In this document: piece after piece, positions 47,118 through 55,338 of the stretch
Layout of the letters: every line of letters starts with the position of its first letter
Position numbering within the stretch: position 1 is the stretch's first letter
NCBI RefSeq assembly: GCF_000987765.1
Contig: NZ_LAHP01000003.1
Location: 166,855-230,854 of the forward strand
DNA: 64,000 nt
Reading direction: 5' to 3'
Origin: Arsukibacterium sp. MJ3
GTDB lineage: Bacteria > Pseudomonadota > Gammaproteobacteria > Enterobacterales > Alteromonadaceae
Position numbers and translations under genes: made by a program
The notes under the pieces: generated by a model
Seen by the model: the letters and a program-made list of their open reading frames with translations, nothing else
Told to the model about the DNA's origin: nothing
Databases searched by the model: none

Positions 47118-47774
47118 TTAATTACCGGTCACATTATTTTGCCGGTGTCGAAACATCAAACTGCCACTTACCGAGCCAAACGCTAAATCGGTGATTTTTT
47201 GATACTGATCATCGGCGAAAAATGGCTGATATTTGGCTAGCGTAACAAATACGCCGATACCACTTGAGCTGCTGTCTTCATCGACAATGCTGTCAACCGC
47301 ATGAATGAGATAGTGCCCTAAACCCAAATGTTGATATTTAGGAGACACTGCAATAAAGGCTAACATATGATAACGCTCAAACGGCATGGCACCATGGATC
47401 CGCTGCTCTTTATCAAGCATTTGCCGGGTTGACACAAAGCCTGCCGTTAATAACATTTTTAACCGCCAGTGCCACAGCCGGTTGCCACCAATACCTGAAT
47501 CGGGACCTGCCACACAGGCTACCCCCAACAATTGTTCGCCATGAAACAACCCCACTATCGGTTGTTGTGCCTGCCAAAGGGTATTGAGCTCCTCGCGAAT
47601 AGCCGAACGCAGCCGTTGCTCATAGTCGGCGTCATCGCCCCGAAAAATAGTTAAAAACAGCGGATCATCATAATATGACTGATAAAGTAATGACGCCGCC
47701 AGTTTTAATTCTTCACCATTTAATAAGGCTGCCTTTAATTGTTCCGGATTAAACGTATTCAGTATCGCCGTCAT
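47118..47774 (-). CDS. GNAT-family N-acetyltransferase
   Basis: A 218-residue protein with the acetyl-CoA-binding GNAT motif A in FIAVSPKYQHLGLGHYLIHAVD (the Q-x-x-G-x-G type) in the second half. The N-terminal half (about residues 20-100) fits the substrate side of the fold, and TLAKYQPFFADDQYQKI is the usual motif B region. The acceptor is unknown and neighbours give no hint. No signal peptide. Confidence 0.82.
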   Translation of the reverse strand: MTAILNTFNPEQLKAALLNGEELKLAASLLYQSYYDDPLFLTIFRGDDADYEQRLRSAIREELNTLWQAQQPIVGLFHGEQLLGVACVAGPDSGIGGNRLWHWRLKMLLTAGFVSTRQMLDKEQRIHGAMPFERYHMLAFIAVSPKYQHLGLGHYLIHAVDSIVDEDSSSSGIGVFVTLAKYQPFFADDQYQKITDLAFGSVSGSLMFRHRQNNVTGN

Positions 47775-47966
47775 TCGTTATCTCTTATTGTTATTTTCAA
47801 ACCACAATAACAGCAGCCACTATGCTTGCCAAGTTGCTTTTACGCAGTGATTGGCCAGAATTTTAATAATTGGCATGAACGGCGGTAACCTTATTTCAGC
47901 GTTAACATATGGCAAAAAAATGTATAACAGCAGCTAACGCCGGGGGTGAATTACTCCACCCCAGAA

Positions 47967-48335
47967 TTACAGCTGCTGGTAAGCCTTGTCACCCCAGCTA
48001 TGCAACTGACCATTAATAAACACCAATGGCGTACATTCATCTTTGGTGGTCCGGCTATCGCTACGTTTATGCTCGGTTCGATAAAATAGTACCTGAACTT
48101 GCTGCTGGTCTTTAACCAGGAATTCGGTAAAGTCAGGAGTGCCCATTAAGCCAATAACATCATTAAAGGCAATACCTGGTTGAAACTGATTAATGTGGGT
48201 CAGGTTTGCTTGCTGATTTTTACGCCAATCTTTATCGGTATTAGCTGAACTTTCATAATCTTTATCACCAATTGCTACCACACAACCGGATAACAGCGCG
48301 GCTACGGCCAGCAGACCAAGGGTTTTAACTATCAT
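47967..48335 (-). CDS. DUF3192 lipoprotein
   Basis: A 122-residue predicted lipoprotein: signal peptide with lipobox ALLSGC (Cys18), a short linker, and a DUF3192 domain with QFQPGIAFNDVIGLMGTPDFTEFL, VLFYRTEHKRSDSRTTKDECTPLVFINGQL and a final WG. The fold is probably related to SmpA/BamE (OmlA)-like domains; function is unknown. A second DUF3192 protein is encoded at 54940. The hairpin GGGGTG/CACCCC just downstream (47943-47962) lacks a T-run. Confidence 0.85.
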   Translation of the reverse strand: MIVKTLGLLAVAALLSGCVVAIGDKDYESSANTDKDWRKNQQANLTHINQFQPGIAFNDVIGLMGTPDFTEFLVKDQQQVQVLFYRTEHKRSDSRTTKDECTPLVFINGQLHSWGDKAYQQL

Positions 48336-48551
48336 TTTAAGACTCCGTTATTTATTATTTTATTTTTACTCTGCACTCATTGCAGTTGCCAGTACCATTC
48401 TGTCTTGGTATGTATACCAAGCAATTTTAGGAAGCAAATTTAATACCAATATTATATTCAATATAAATCATAAGCTTAACAAAAACCCTCTGGCTATCTG
48501 CTTTGGCAGATGCTAAATTTCACTAAATAGTAGTCAAAAAGAAGTTGCATT

Positions 48552-48848
48552 ATGAGTACCGCACTGGAAATGTTGCATCAAGCCGCCGCCCGACTGCAAC
48601 AAGAAGGCAAAAAACCCAGTCTGGCATTGTTTAAAGCCCGCTTAAGTGGCCAACTCAGTGCCCCGGCGTTATTTGCGGCTTATCAACAGTGGCGCCAACA
48701 ACCGGTAAGCTCAGATACCAGGCAACTGGCTACAGTTGAAAGTCAGCTGGTTGCTCACGTAACCGTCAACCCTGCTGATCTGCAGCGGCTGGAAGCAAAG
48801 TTGGATAAAATTCTGGCCTTGCTGGAACAACAACATGTACCTCGCTGA
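48552..48848 (+). CDS. Small KfrA-N-like putative DNA-binding protein
   Basis: A 98-residue protein. The first 45 residues (ALEMLHQAAARLQQEGKKPSLALFKARLSG) resemble the N-terminal helix-turn-helix of KfrA-type proteins. The C-terminus forms a short coiled coil (LQRLEAKLDKILALLEQQ), suggesting dimerisation. DNA binding is inference. Its stop lies 14 bases inside the DUF2310 gene, so the two are translated together. Confidence 0.65.
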   Translation: MSTALEMLHQAAARLQQEGKKPSLALFKARLSGQLSAPALFAAYQQWRQQPVSSDTRQLATVESQLVAHVTVNPADLQRLEAKLDKILALLEQQHVPR

Positions 48849-49611
48849 GCTAACCTATAAAGTTATTGCAGATACTGATATTAGCCTTGCTGAAGCGGCC
48901 ATTAGAGTGTTTACCGAAGCCCTTATTTTTAACGGTAATGTGTTGGGCCGCGAGTTTCCTACCGCCTGGCAACAAGATCGCTTTTGTAGCCGCGTAGTTT
49001 TGCCGGCACCCGACGCTTTGCAGCCAGCTAATCTTAGTGCCCGTGCCCGCTCGGCAGAGCAACAACTGATGGCGGCAGGACTGGCTTATCCACAACTACA
49101 ATTACTTGGCATAGACATCGTCTCACAGCACAGCAATAACAACGTGCCCGCCGCTTTACTGTTGTTCACTACCTATAGTGATAACTGTTCGCCGCTGCGA
49201 AACTTGGCCAATCTGGCGCCGGTACCGTTGTATCAATTACAGCCGGCCAAGGACATTGACCATGAAGCACTGATCCGTTGGCAAATTCAGTTTCAGGCGC
49301 TGGATGAAGTGCAGCAACAGCAGCTGCGGGTGTTAAAGAAAACTGCCGAGAACAGCCTGCAACATTATCATAGTGTGCTTAACCGGCAAGGCCGCCAACT
49401 TGCCCGCCGAATAAGCCAGCGTAATGTGCTACCGGTTTATTATGCACTTTACAGTGGCAGTAGCACTAACTGCGCCGCAGAGCCAACAAAACCATGCCCC
49501 GGATGCGGTAGTAACTGGCGTTTACGTTCACCTCTGCTGCAGCTATTTGATTTTAAATGCGATAACTGCCGTTTGGTCAGTAACGTCGCCTGGGAGTGTC
49601 AAACCCCCTGA
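48835..49611 (+). CDS. Zinc-ribbon protein, DUF2310
   Basis: A 258-residue protein of the DUF2310 family, annotated elsewhere as a possible nucleic-acid-binding protein. The C-terminal zinc ribbon is CPGCGSNWRL ... FDFKCDNCRLVSNVAWEC (two C-x2-C knuckles about 23 residues apart). The rest is alpha/beta with RISQRNVLPVYYALYS before the ribbon. It overlaps the KfrA-N-like gene by 14 bases upstream, and its end overlaps convergent syd by 13 bases. No experimental role is known to me. Confidence 0.8.
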   Translation: MYLAELTYKVIADTDISLAEAAIRVFTEALIFNGNVLGREFPTAWQQDRFCSRVVLPAPDALQPANLSARARSAEQQLMAAGLAYPQLQLLGIDIVSQHSNNNVPAALLLFTTYSDNCSPLRNLANLAPVPLYQLQPAKDIDHEALIRWQIQFQALDEVQQQQLRVLKKTAENSLQHYHSVLNRQGRQLARRISQRNVLPVYYALYSGSSTNCAAEPTKPCPGCGSNWRLRSPLLQLFDFKCDNCRLVSNVAWECQTP

Positions 49612-50162
49612 TAAGCGGCCGGGCTTAACTGTGTCAGAAATTCTGGCAATGAGTCAGCCAGCTTTTCAGTAACATTTTTACCCACTGTTTCCAGATACAC
49701 TGCACCACTGCTATTTAATACTGACAGCACAATACTGTCATCGTCAGTCAAAGCAAAAAACACCGTTTCTGGCTGCTTCAGCCGTCGTTTCATTAAAATA
49801 TGGCCAATGATGTTTTCCTGCAATCTGGCTAAATCGGCCTGATCCCAAACCATCAGCAGCTGTAATGGCCCGCGACTATGGGTGGCACCTAAACCAGCAC
49901 CATAATACAAACTGTAAAATTGTTTAATATCCGGGTGCAATTCAAGTTCCAGCGCTTGTTCTACATTCGTAAAATCGGATGCCGGTTGTTGTAAAAGGGG
50001 TTGCCAGCTAACCTCGTTGTCAGCCAATATTGCCAGTTGGCATGGCGCCGAATTGGCAGGATCTGCGGCCCAAGCCCGCATAGTTAGGTCATGCTGCTGA
50101 TGCCAGTGCAGCGTTTGGGCGATAAAACTCTGATAAACTTCTGCTAATGACACCACGGACAC
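49599..50162 (-). CDS. syd: SecY-interacting protein Syd
   Basis: A 187-residue peripheral membrane protein (E. coli 181) that binds SecY and is thought to check translocon assembly. Conserved parts are VEQALELELHPDIKQFYSLYYGAG, LQENIIGHILMKRRLKQPETVFFAL and LADSLPEFLTQLSP. It is divergent from queF with 63 bases between them, the same pairing as in E. coli. Confidence 0.92.
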   Translation of the reverse strand: MSVVSLAEVYQSFIAQTLHWHQQHDLTMRAWAADPANSAPCQLAILADNEVSWQPLLQQPASDFTNVEQALELELHPDIKQFYSLYYGAGLGATHSRGPLQLLMVWDQADLARLQENIIGHILMKRRLKQPETVFFALTDDDSIVLSVLNSSGAVYLETVGKNVTEKLADSLPEFLTQLSPAAYQGV

Positions 50163-50225
50163 CCTCTCTACTCTGACATGAAGTTATGTTAAGATCAGGC
50201 GTATTCTAACCGGAATAGCAACCAG

Positions 50226-51068
50226 ATGACAAAAAGCCACTCAGAAATTATGGCCGGGTTAAGCCTCGGTAAAATTACCGCCTATGCCGAACAATACGAT
50301 GCCAGCCTGCTGCAACCGGTGCCACGCTCGTTGGGACGTGACAGTTTAGGCATTGATCCTACCCATTTGCCCTTTATCGGTGAAGATATTTGGCATGGTT
50401 ACGAGTTATCCTGGCTTAATGCCAAAGGCAAACCAATGGTGGCATTAGCGACCTTTGTGGTACCCATCAACTCTGCCAATTTGGTTGAATCTAAATCCTT
50501 TAAGCTTTACCTGAATAGCTTTAACCAGAGCCGGTTTTCTGACTTGCGCCAGGTGTATCAAGCACTACAACGTGATCTGTCGGCCTGTGCTGGCAGCACG
50601 GTTCAGGTGACCTTACACAACGTTAATGAAATTATGGTGTTTCAGCCAACCTGGATCCCGGGACATTGTATTGATGATCTGGATATTAGTATCGACAGCT
50701 ATCAATACGATCCCAGCCTGCTGCAATTGGCAGAACCTGCGGCGGCGGTCGATGAAAAAGTACATTCGCATTTGCTAAAGTCAAACTGCCTTATTACCTC
50801 TCAACCCGACTGGGCCAGCGTGTATATTCATTACCGTGGGCAGGCCATTGATCATGCAGCGTTACTTCGCTACCTGATCAGCTTTCGCAGCCATAATGAA
50901 TTTCATGAACAGTGTATTGAACGAATTTTCCTCGATATTTGGCAACGGTGCCAGCCGGAATATTTACTGGTTTATGCCCGCTATACCCGTCGTGGCGGTT
51001 TGGATATTAATCCGGTACGGGCCAGTGCCAGCTATAAACTGCCTAATTTGCGGCTAAGTCGACAATAA
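50226..51068 (+). CDS. queF: NADPH-dependent 7-cyano-7-deazaguanine reductase
   Basis: A 280-residue T-fold enzyme of the long (YqcD) type that reduces preQ0 to preQ1 in queuosine synthesis. The QueF motif is VESKSFKLYLNSFNQ, the catalytic Cys is in KSNCLITSQPDWASVYI, and RYLISFRSHNEFHEQCIERIF follows. Length is near E. coli QueF (282). Divergent from syd. Confidence 0.96.
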   Translation: MTKSHSEIMAGLSLGKITAYAEQYDASLLQPVPRSLGRDSLGIDPTHLPFIGEDIWHGYELSWLNAKGKPMVALATFVVPINSANLVESKSFKLYLNSFNQSRFSDLRQVYQALQRDLSACAGSTVQVTLHNVNEIMVFQPTWIPGHCIDDLDISIDSYQYDPSLLQLAEPAAAVDEKVHSHLLKSNCLITSQPDWASVYIHYRGQAIDHAALLRYLISFRSHNEFHEQCIERIFLDIWQRCQPEYLLVYARYTRRGGLDINPVRASASYKLPNLRLSRQ

Positions 51069-51182
51069 AAGTACGGTGTATTTTTATTGGTAACCAAATC
51101 TGCTAAACAGTGATCGCATTTCTTTTGTTTACGGATATACTTAAATCTAAACAGCTTTTTTAACATTTAACTGTTTAAGGTG

Positions 51183-52730
51183 ATGCCATTGCAAGATGAT
51201 CTAAAGCAACAGCTAACAAATGCGATTAAAGCTCGTAAAACGTTGGAAGATGCCTATGAAAGTCAGTTTAAAATTTTGGCTCAGTTTGTTTCAAGGTTAT
51301 CGCTAGTTTGTAAGGGCGTAGACATTGAGCTGGATAACCGCTTAGCTAAGTTGCGTAATGTGCTGGCGAAAGGCACTGATCTGGAAAAACTGATCCCCTT
51401 TATTAATGACACCAGCCAAAGCTTGCAGCTACTAGATGCTAAACAACAACGCGACATTAAGCAGGTGCAGCATGAGCTGAACCAAGCCGGTAAATTGTTA
51501 CAACAACAAAAAGGCTTACCTGATCAACTGCGTCGTGACTTAAGAGCGTTACTAAGTAAGGTGGCTGAACCGCCCGCTACCGTGCAAGCTTTTTTACCTC
51601 ATTTATCCAGCTTAACCAATTTATATCAAACCGCCTTGCAAGCTCAACAGCAATTGGCAAATAGCAGTAATGATGATGTTCGCTATGGCCACATTTGCCG
51701 CCAAATTAGTGTTGAACTGACCAACTTACTCAGCGAACTGGCCTTTGCAGACAAAAGTGCCGCACAAATTGCCATCATTCGAAAGAGCCTGCTCGATAGC
51801 TTGCCAATCGAGGCTTTACTTGATGCTTGTTTACAAACAATTACCATTATTGTTGCCAGTATCAATAAAGAGCGGCTATCAGCGGAACATTTTTTACTAC
51901 AACTAAATGATGCATTGTCGTCGGTACAACAAGCGGTAAGTTTGTCATTAAAAAGTTCTGATAAACTACAACAAAAATTAAGTGTGCTTAATCAGCAAAT
52001 TGAACAACAAATTATTCAACTTAGCAGCAGCACAAAAAGTGCAACCTCGCTGGAACAATTAAAAGAACTGGTCAGCCAACGGCTTGACAGTATTAGCAGT
52101 GCGCTTAATTCTAAAGAACAACTGGAGACAGAGCAACGCCATCTTATGCTGCAAACCTTAACAGGCATGGAGCTAAGGCTAAACGAACTGGAAAGTGAAG
52201 CACTGACTTTCAGAAGCAAACTGGCCGAACAAAACTTTCGCAGTTTACAGGATTCATTAACCGAAATTCCCAACCGGGCTGCTTTTGACGAGCGCTTAGA
52301 ACTGGAAATTAAACGCTGGGAACGCTACCAAACCCCGTTATGTATCGCGTTGGCCGATGTTGATCTTTTTAAAAAAATTAACGACAATTTTGGCCACAGT
52401 GCGGGCGACAAAACACTAAAAGTTATTGCTAAGGCACTGCAGCAAGGGCTGCGTGAAACCGATTTTATTGCCCGCTACGGTGGCGAAGAATTTGTTATTC
52501 TGTTCCCGGAAACACCGTTGGATGAGCTGACAGCACCTTTAAATAAGTTAAGAGAAAAAATTAAAAATATTGTGTTTACTTTCAAAGGGCAAAAAGTGCC
52601 TATTACTATCTCGTTTGGTGCAAGCCAATTAACCGCTAAAGATAGCAGCCGTCAGGTTTTTGACCGGGCAGACGAAGCCTTGTACGAAGCTAAAAAAGCC
52701 GGCCGCGATCGCGTTGTGCTTAAACGCTAA
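51183..52730 (+). CDS. Diguanylate cyclase with long coiled-coil N-terminus
   Basis: A 515-residue cytoplasmic GGDEF enzyme predicted to make cyclic di-GMP. Residues 1-350 are almost wholly helical and Gln/Leu/Ser rich, with a strong coiled coil at about 255-350 leading straight into the catalytic domain, as expected for dimerisation-driven control. The active site is RYGGEEFVILFPE (GGEEF 433-437) and the I-site RETD (424-427) is intact. No transmembrane helix is present. It is inserted between queF and ppnN; E. coli has no such gene there. ATG 51183 or GTG 51180 are both possible starts. Confidence 0.9.
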   Translation: MPLQDDLKQQLTNAIKARKTLEDAYESQFKILAQFVSRLSLVCKGVDIELDNRLAKLRNVLAKGTDLEKLIPFINDTSQSLQLLDAKQQRDIKQVQHELNQAGKLLQQQKGLPDQLRRDLRALLSKVAEPPATVQAFLPHLSSLTNLYQTALQAQQQLANSSNDDVRYGHICRQISVELTNLLSELAFADKSAAQIAIIRKSLLDSLPIEALLDACLQTITIIVASINKERLSAEHFLLQLNDALSSVQQAVSLSLKSSDKLQQKLSVLNQQIEQQIIQLSSSTKSATSLEQLKELVSQRLDSISSALNSKEQLETEQRHLMLQTLTGMELRLNELESEALTFRSKLAEQNFRSLQDSLTEIPNRAAFDERLELEIKRWERYQTPLCIALADVDLFKKINDNFGHSAGDKTLKVIAKALQQGLRETDFIARYGGEEFVILFPETPLDELTAPLNKLREKIKNIVFTFKGQKVPITISFGASQLTAKDSSRQVFDRADEALYEAKKAGRDRVVLKR

Positions 52731-52764
52731 GCCTTAAACCTATAATCAGTATTGGAGTTTGCGA

Positions 52765-54123
52765 ATGCAGGTGCATTTAAACCCGTTAGGCGCCATGGAT
52801 TTATTATCTCAACTTGAAGTTGAACAATTAAAATACAGTCCAGAGTCAGCCGCTTTTGCGCTATTCCGAAACTGTTGTCTGGCCGTGCTTAACGTTGGCA
52901 GCCATACTGACAGTTCAGCAGAAATTTATGAGCAGTATCAAGATTTCAGTGTAAATTTACTGGCCCGCGAACGTGGTATTAAAATTGAGCTGACCAACCC
53001 GCCAAGCAATGCTTTTGTAGATGGCAAGATTATTAAAGGGATCCACGAACACTTATTTGCGGTACTTCGCGATATTTTATTTTACCACACCAGACGTACG
53101 GCCGAGACCAGAGCATTGGAGCTAAGTGATCCACGCCAGCTCACTCACTCGGTATTTGATATTCTGCGTAACGCCAGAGCCATCGATGCGACCTCTGTAC
53201 CAAATATGATCGTGTGCTGGGGTGGTCATTCTATTAATGAAATAGAATACGATTATACTAAAGAAGTTGGCTATCAATTAGGTTTGCGCGGTATGGATAT
53301 TTGCACCGGTTGTGGTCCCGGCGCCATGAAAGGTCCAATGAAAGGCGCCACTATTGGCCATAATAAACAACGGATCCGCACTGGCCGCTATCTTGGTTTA
53401 ACCGAGCCAAGTATTATTGCCGCCGAACCACCCAACCCTATTGTTAATGAGCTGGTGATTCTGCCCGATATTGAAAAACGCCTAGAAGCGTTCGTGCGGG
53501 TAGCACATGGTATTATTGTATTCCCAGGTGGTGCCGGCACTGCAGAGGAACTACTTTACTTGCTGGGCATAATGCTGAAAAAAAGTAACGCCGAGCAAAA
53601 ACTACCGATTATTTTAACCGGACCACGCCAGTCAGCAGCGTATTTTGATGAAATTGCTAGTTTTATTGAAAATACGCTGGGTAGTGAGGCCTTGCAGCTG
53701 GTTGAAATTATTATTGATGATCCGGCAGGCGTCGCCTTCAAACTAAAACAAGGTTGTGCACAAGTACGACAGTATAGGAAATCGGTTGGTGATGCCTATC
53801 ACTTTAACTGGACGCTGGATATCGCGCCGCAGTTTCAACAACCCTTTGTCCCGAATCATCAGAATATGGCCGCACTAGACTTGCACCTGGAACAAGACAA
53901 AGCCAAGCTAGCTGCAAATTTAAGACGGGCGTTTTCTGGCATTGTTGCAGGTAATGTTAAAGATGAAGGGATCCGGGCAATCCGCCAGCATGGGCCCTTT
54001 CAATTAAGCGGCGAGCCGGTACTGATGAAAATGATGGATACCTTGTTACAAGCATTTGTTGACCAGGGCAGAATGAAATTACCGGGGTCACAATACCAAC
54101 CGTGTTACCGGATAATTCGTTAA
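52765..54123 (+). CDS. ppnN: Pyrimidine/purine nucleotide 5'-monophosphate nucleosidase
   Basis: A 452-residue LOG-type nucleosidase (YgdH) that splits nucleoside monophosphates to ribose 5-phosphate and base; the E. coli enzyme is activated by (p)ppGpp. Motifs are CWGGHSINEIEYDYTKEVGYQLGLRGMDICTGCGPGAM (family core), PDIEKRLEAFVRVAHGIIVFPGGAGTAEELLYL (the PGGxGT catalytic loop) and RRAFSGIVAGNVKDEG. GGAG precedes ATG 52765. One base separates its stop from xni, so they are cotranscribed. Confidence 0.95.
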   Translation: MQVHLNPLGAMDLLSQLEVEQLKYSPESAAFALFRNCCLAVLNVGSHTDSSAEIYEQYQDFSVNLLARERGIKIELTNPPSNAFVDGKIIKGIHEHLFAVLRDILFYHTRRTAETRALELSDPRQLTHSVFDILRNARAIDATSVPNMIVCWGGHSINEIEYDYTKEVGYQLGLRGMDICTGCGPGAMKGPMKGATIGHNKQRIRTGRYLGLTEPSIIAAEPPNPIVNELVILPDIEKRLEAFVRVAHGIIVFPGGAGTAEELLYLLGIMLKKSNAEQKLPIILTGPRQSAAYFDEIASFIENTLGSEALQLVEIIIDDPAGVAFKLKQGCAQVRQYRKSVGDAYHFNWTLDIAPQFQQPFVPNHQNMAALDLHLEQDKAKLAANLRRAFSGIVAGNVKDEGIRAIRQHGPFQLSGEPVLMKMMDTLLQAFVDQGRMKLPGSQYQPCYRIIR

Positions 54124-54124
54124 C

Positions 54125-54943
54125 ATGATGCACTTGCTGCTGATAGATGCATTAAACGTTATCCGTCGCCTGTATGCTGTGCAAGAGCGGCCATATCTGC
54201 CTTTGCCTGAACAGCTAACCGATGGCACGCAACAGCAAATTATCAACAATACCGAAACCATGTTATTGCAAGCGTTACAACGCTTACGCCAGGAGTTATT
54301 ACCCAGCCATGCTTTGTTGGTATTTGATGGCCGTGACAGCCAATGGCGGCAACAACGTTGTCCTGAGTACAAAGCAAACCGTAAACCCATGCCAGTTATT
54401 TTAGCGCAGGCCCTACCGGCTTTAAAACAGCGTTTACAACAGCATGGTTTTCAGTGTTTTACGGATGAAAAAATTGAAGCAGATGATGTTATTGCCAGTA
54501 TTGCCACTAAAATTAGCCAGCATCAGCAGCAAGCCACTATTGTTTCCACTGACAAAGGTTTTTTACCACTGCTAAATCAGGGGGTCGCCATTTACGATCC
54601 TTTCGCCCGCCAGCAACTAACTAATGAATATGTGCAAAACAAATTTGGCGTGGTACCTGAGCAATTGGTGCGGCTGTGGAGCCTAACGGGCGACAGCACT
54701 AACAATATTGCCGGCGTAGCGGGTGTTGGGCCGAAAACAGCCCTGGAACTGATGGCATTAGGTGACACGCTGACCGATGCCTTAGCGCATGCTGATTGCC
54801 CAAAGAAATTACGCGATAAAATTCTGAGCCAAAAAGAAGCGATCATGAATTATATGCAGGTACTTAGTTTGCAAACCAACTTAGAATTGGGCCTTAATTT
54901 GCAGGAACTTCGGCTGGCAGATGTTAGGGGAGAGCCGCAATGA
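54125..54943 (+). CDS. xni: Flap endonuclease Xni (ExoIX)
   Basis: A 272-residue 5'-nuclease-family protein related to the N-terminal domain of DNA polymerase I. It has LLIDALNVIRRLY, the metal-binding IEADDVIASIA, STDKGFLPLL and the helix-hairpin-helix GVGPKTALELM. It lacks the extra acidic residues of Pol I-type nucleases, as ExoIX does, so it is expected to act as a flap nuclease with a reduced metal set. Overlaps the DUF3192 gene by four bases (ATGA). Confidence 0.93.
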   Translation: MMHLLLIDALNVIRRLYAVQERPYLPLPEQLTDGTQQQIINNTETMLLQALQRLRQELLPSHALLVFDGRDSQWRQQRCPEYKANRKPMPVILAQALPALKQRLQQHGFQCFTDEKIEADDVIASIATKISQHQQQATIVSTDKGFLPLLNQGVAIYDPFARQQLTNEYVQNKFGVVPEQLVRLWSLTGDSTNNIAGVAGVGPKTALELMALGDTLTDALAHADCPKKLRDKILSQKEAIMNYMQVLSLQTNLELGLNLQELRLADVRGEPQ

Positions 54944-55338
54944 AATTGAAATCGGTAGGGTTATTTATTGCTGGTTTTGTAGTTTATCTGCTCACAACCT
55001 TGGCCGTGTTATTGTTTTATAAAGACGATCCGGCACAAATGAGTTGGCAACACCGGGAAAATTTTAACGCTAAAGTTATCGGCCGTTACAACCTTAATAT
55101 TACCCATTTTCAAGATGATATTATAAGCCGGTTAGGCGGGCCAGATATTACTGAAGCTATTGAAGTAAATGGTGAAGTTTATCAACTACTCTACTACCGT
55201 ACTCATCGAAAGTTACCTGATGGCATTACCACTGAAGATGAATGCACTGCGCTATTGTTTGCACAAAGGCAACTGATTGCAATAGGTGATGATGCCGTAA
55301 CGCAATACCTGCAGCACACCACTCATGGCAGCAGCTAA
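54940..55338 (+). CDS. DUF3192 protein, membrane anchored
   Basis: A 132-residue protein with one N-terminal transmembrane helix (about residues 5-27) and no lipobox. The DUF3192 domain has NITHFQDDIISRLGGPDITEAIEVNG, QLLYYRTHRKLPDGITTEDECTALLF and IGDDAV. It is a paralogue of the lipoprotein at 47967-48335, sharing the YYRT-H-K ... T-x-D-E-C-T core. It is coupled to xni and overlaps the following gene by 14 bases. Function unknown. Confidence 0.82.
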   Translation: MKLKSVGLFIAGFVVYLLTTLAVLLFYKDDPAQMSWQHRENFNAKVIGRYNLNITHFQDDIISRLGGPDITEAIEVNGEVYQLLYYRTHRKLPDGITTEDECTALLFAQRQLIAIGDDAVTQYLQHTTHGSS

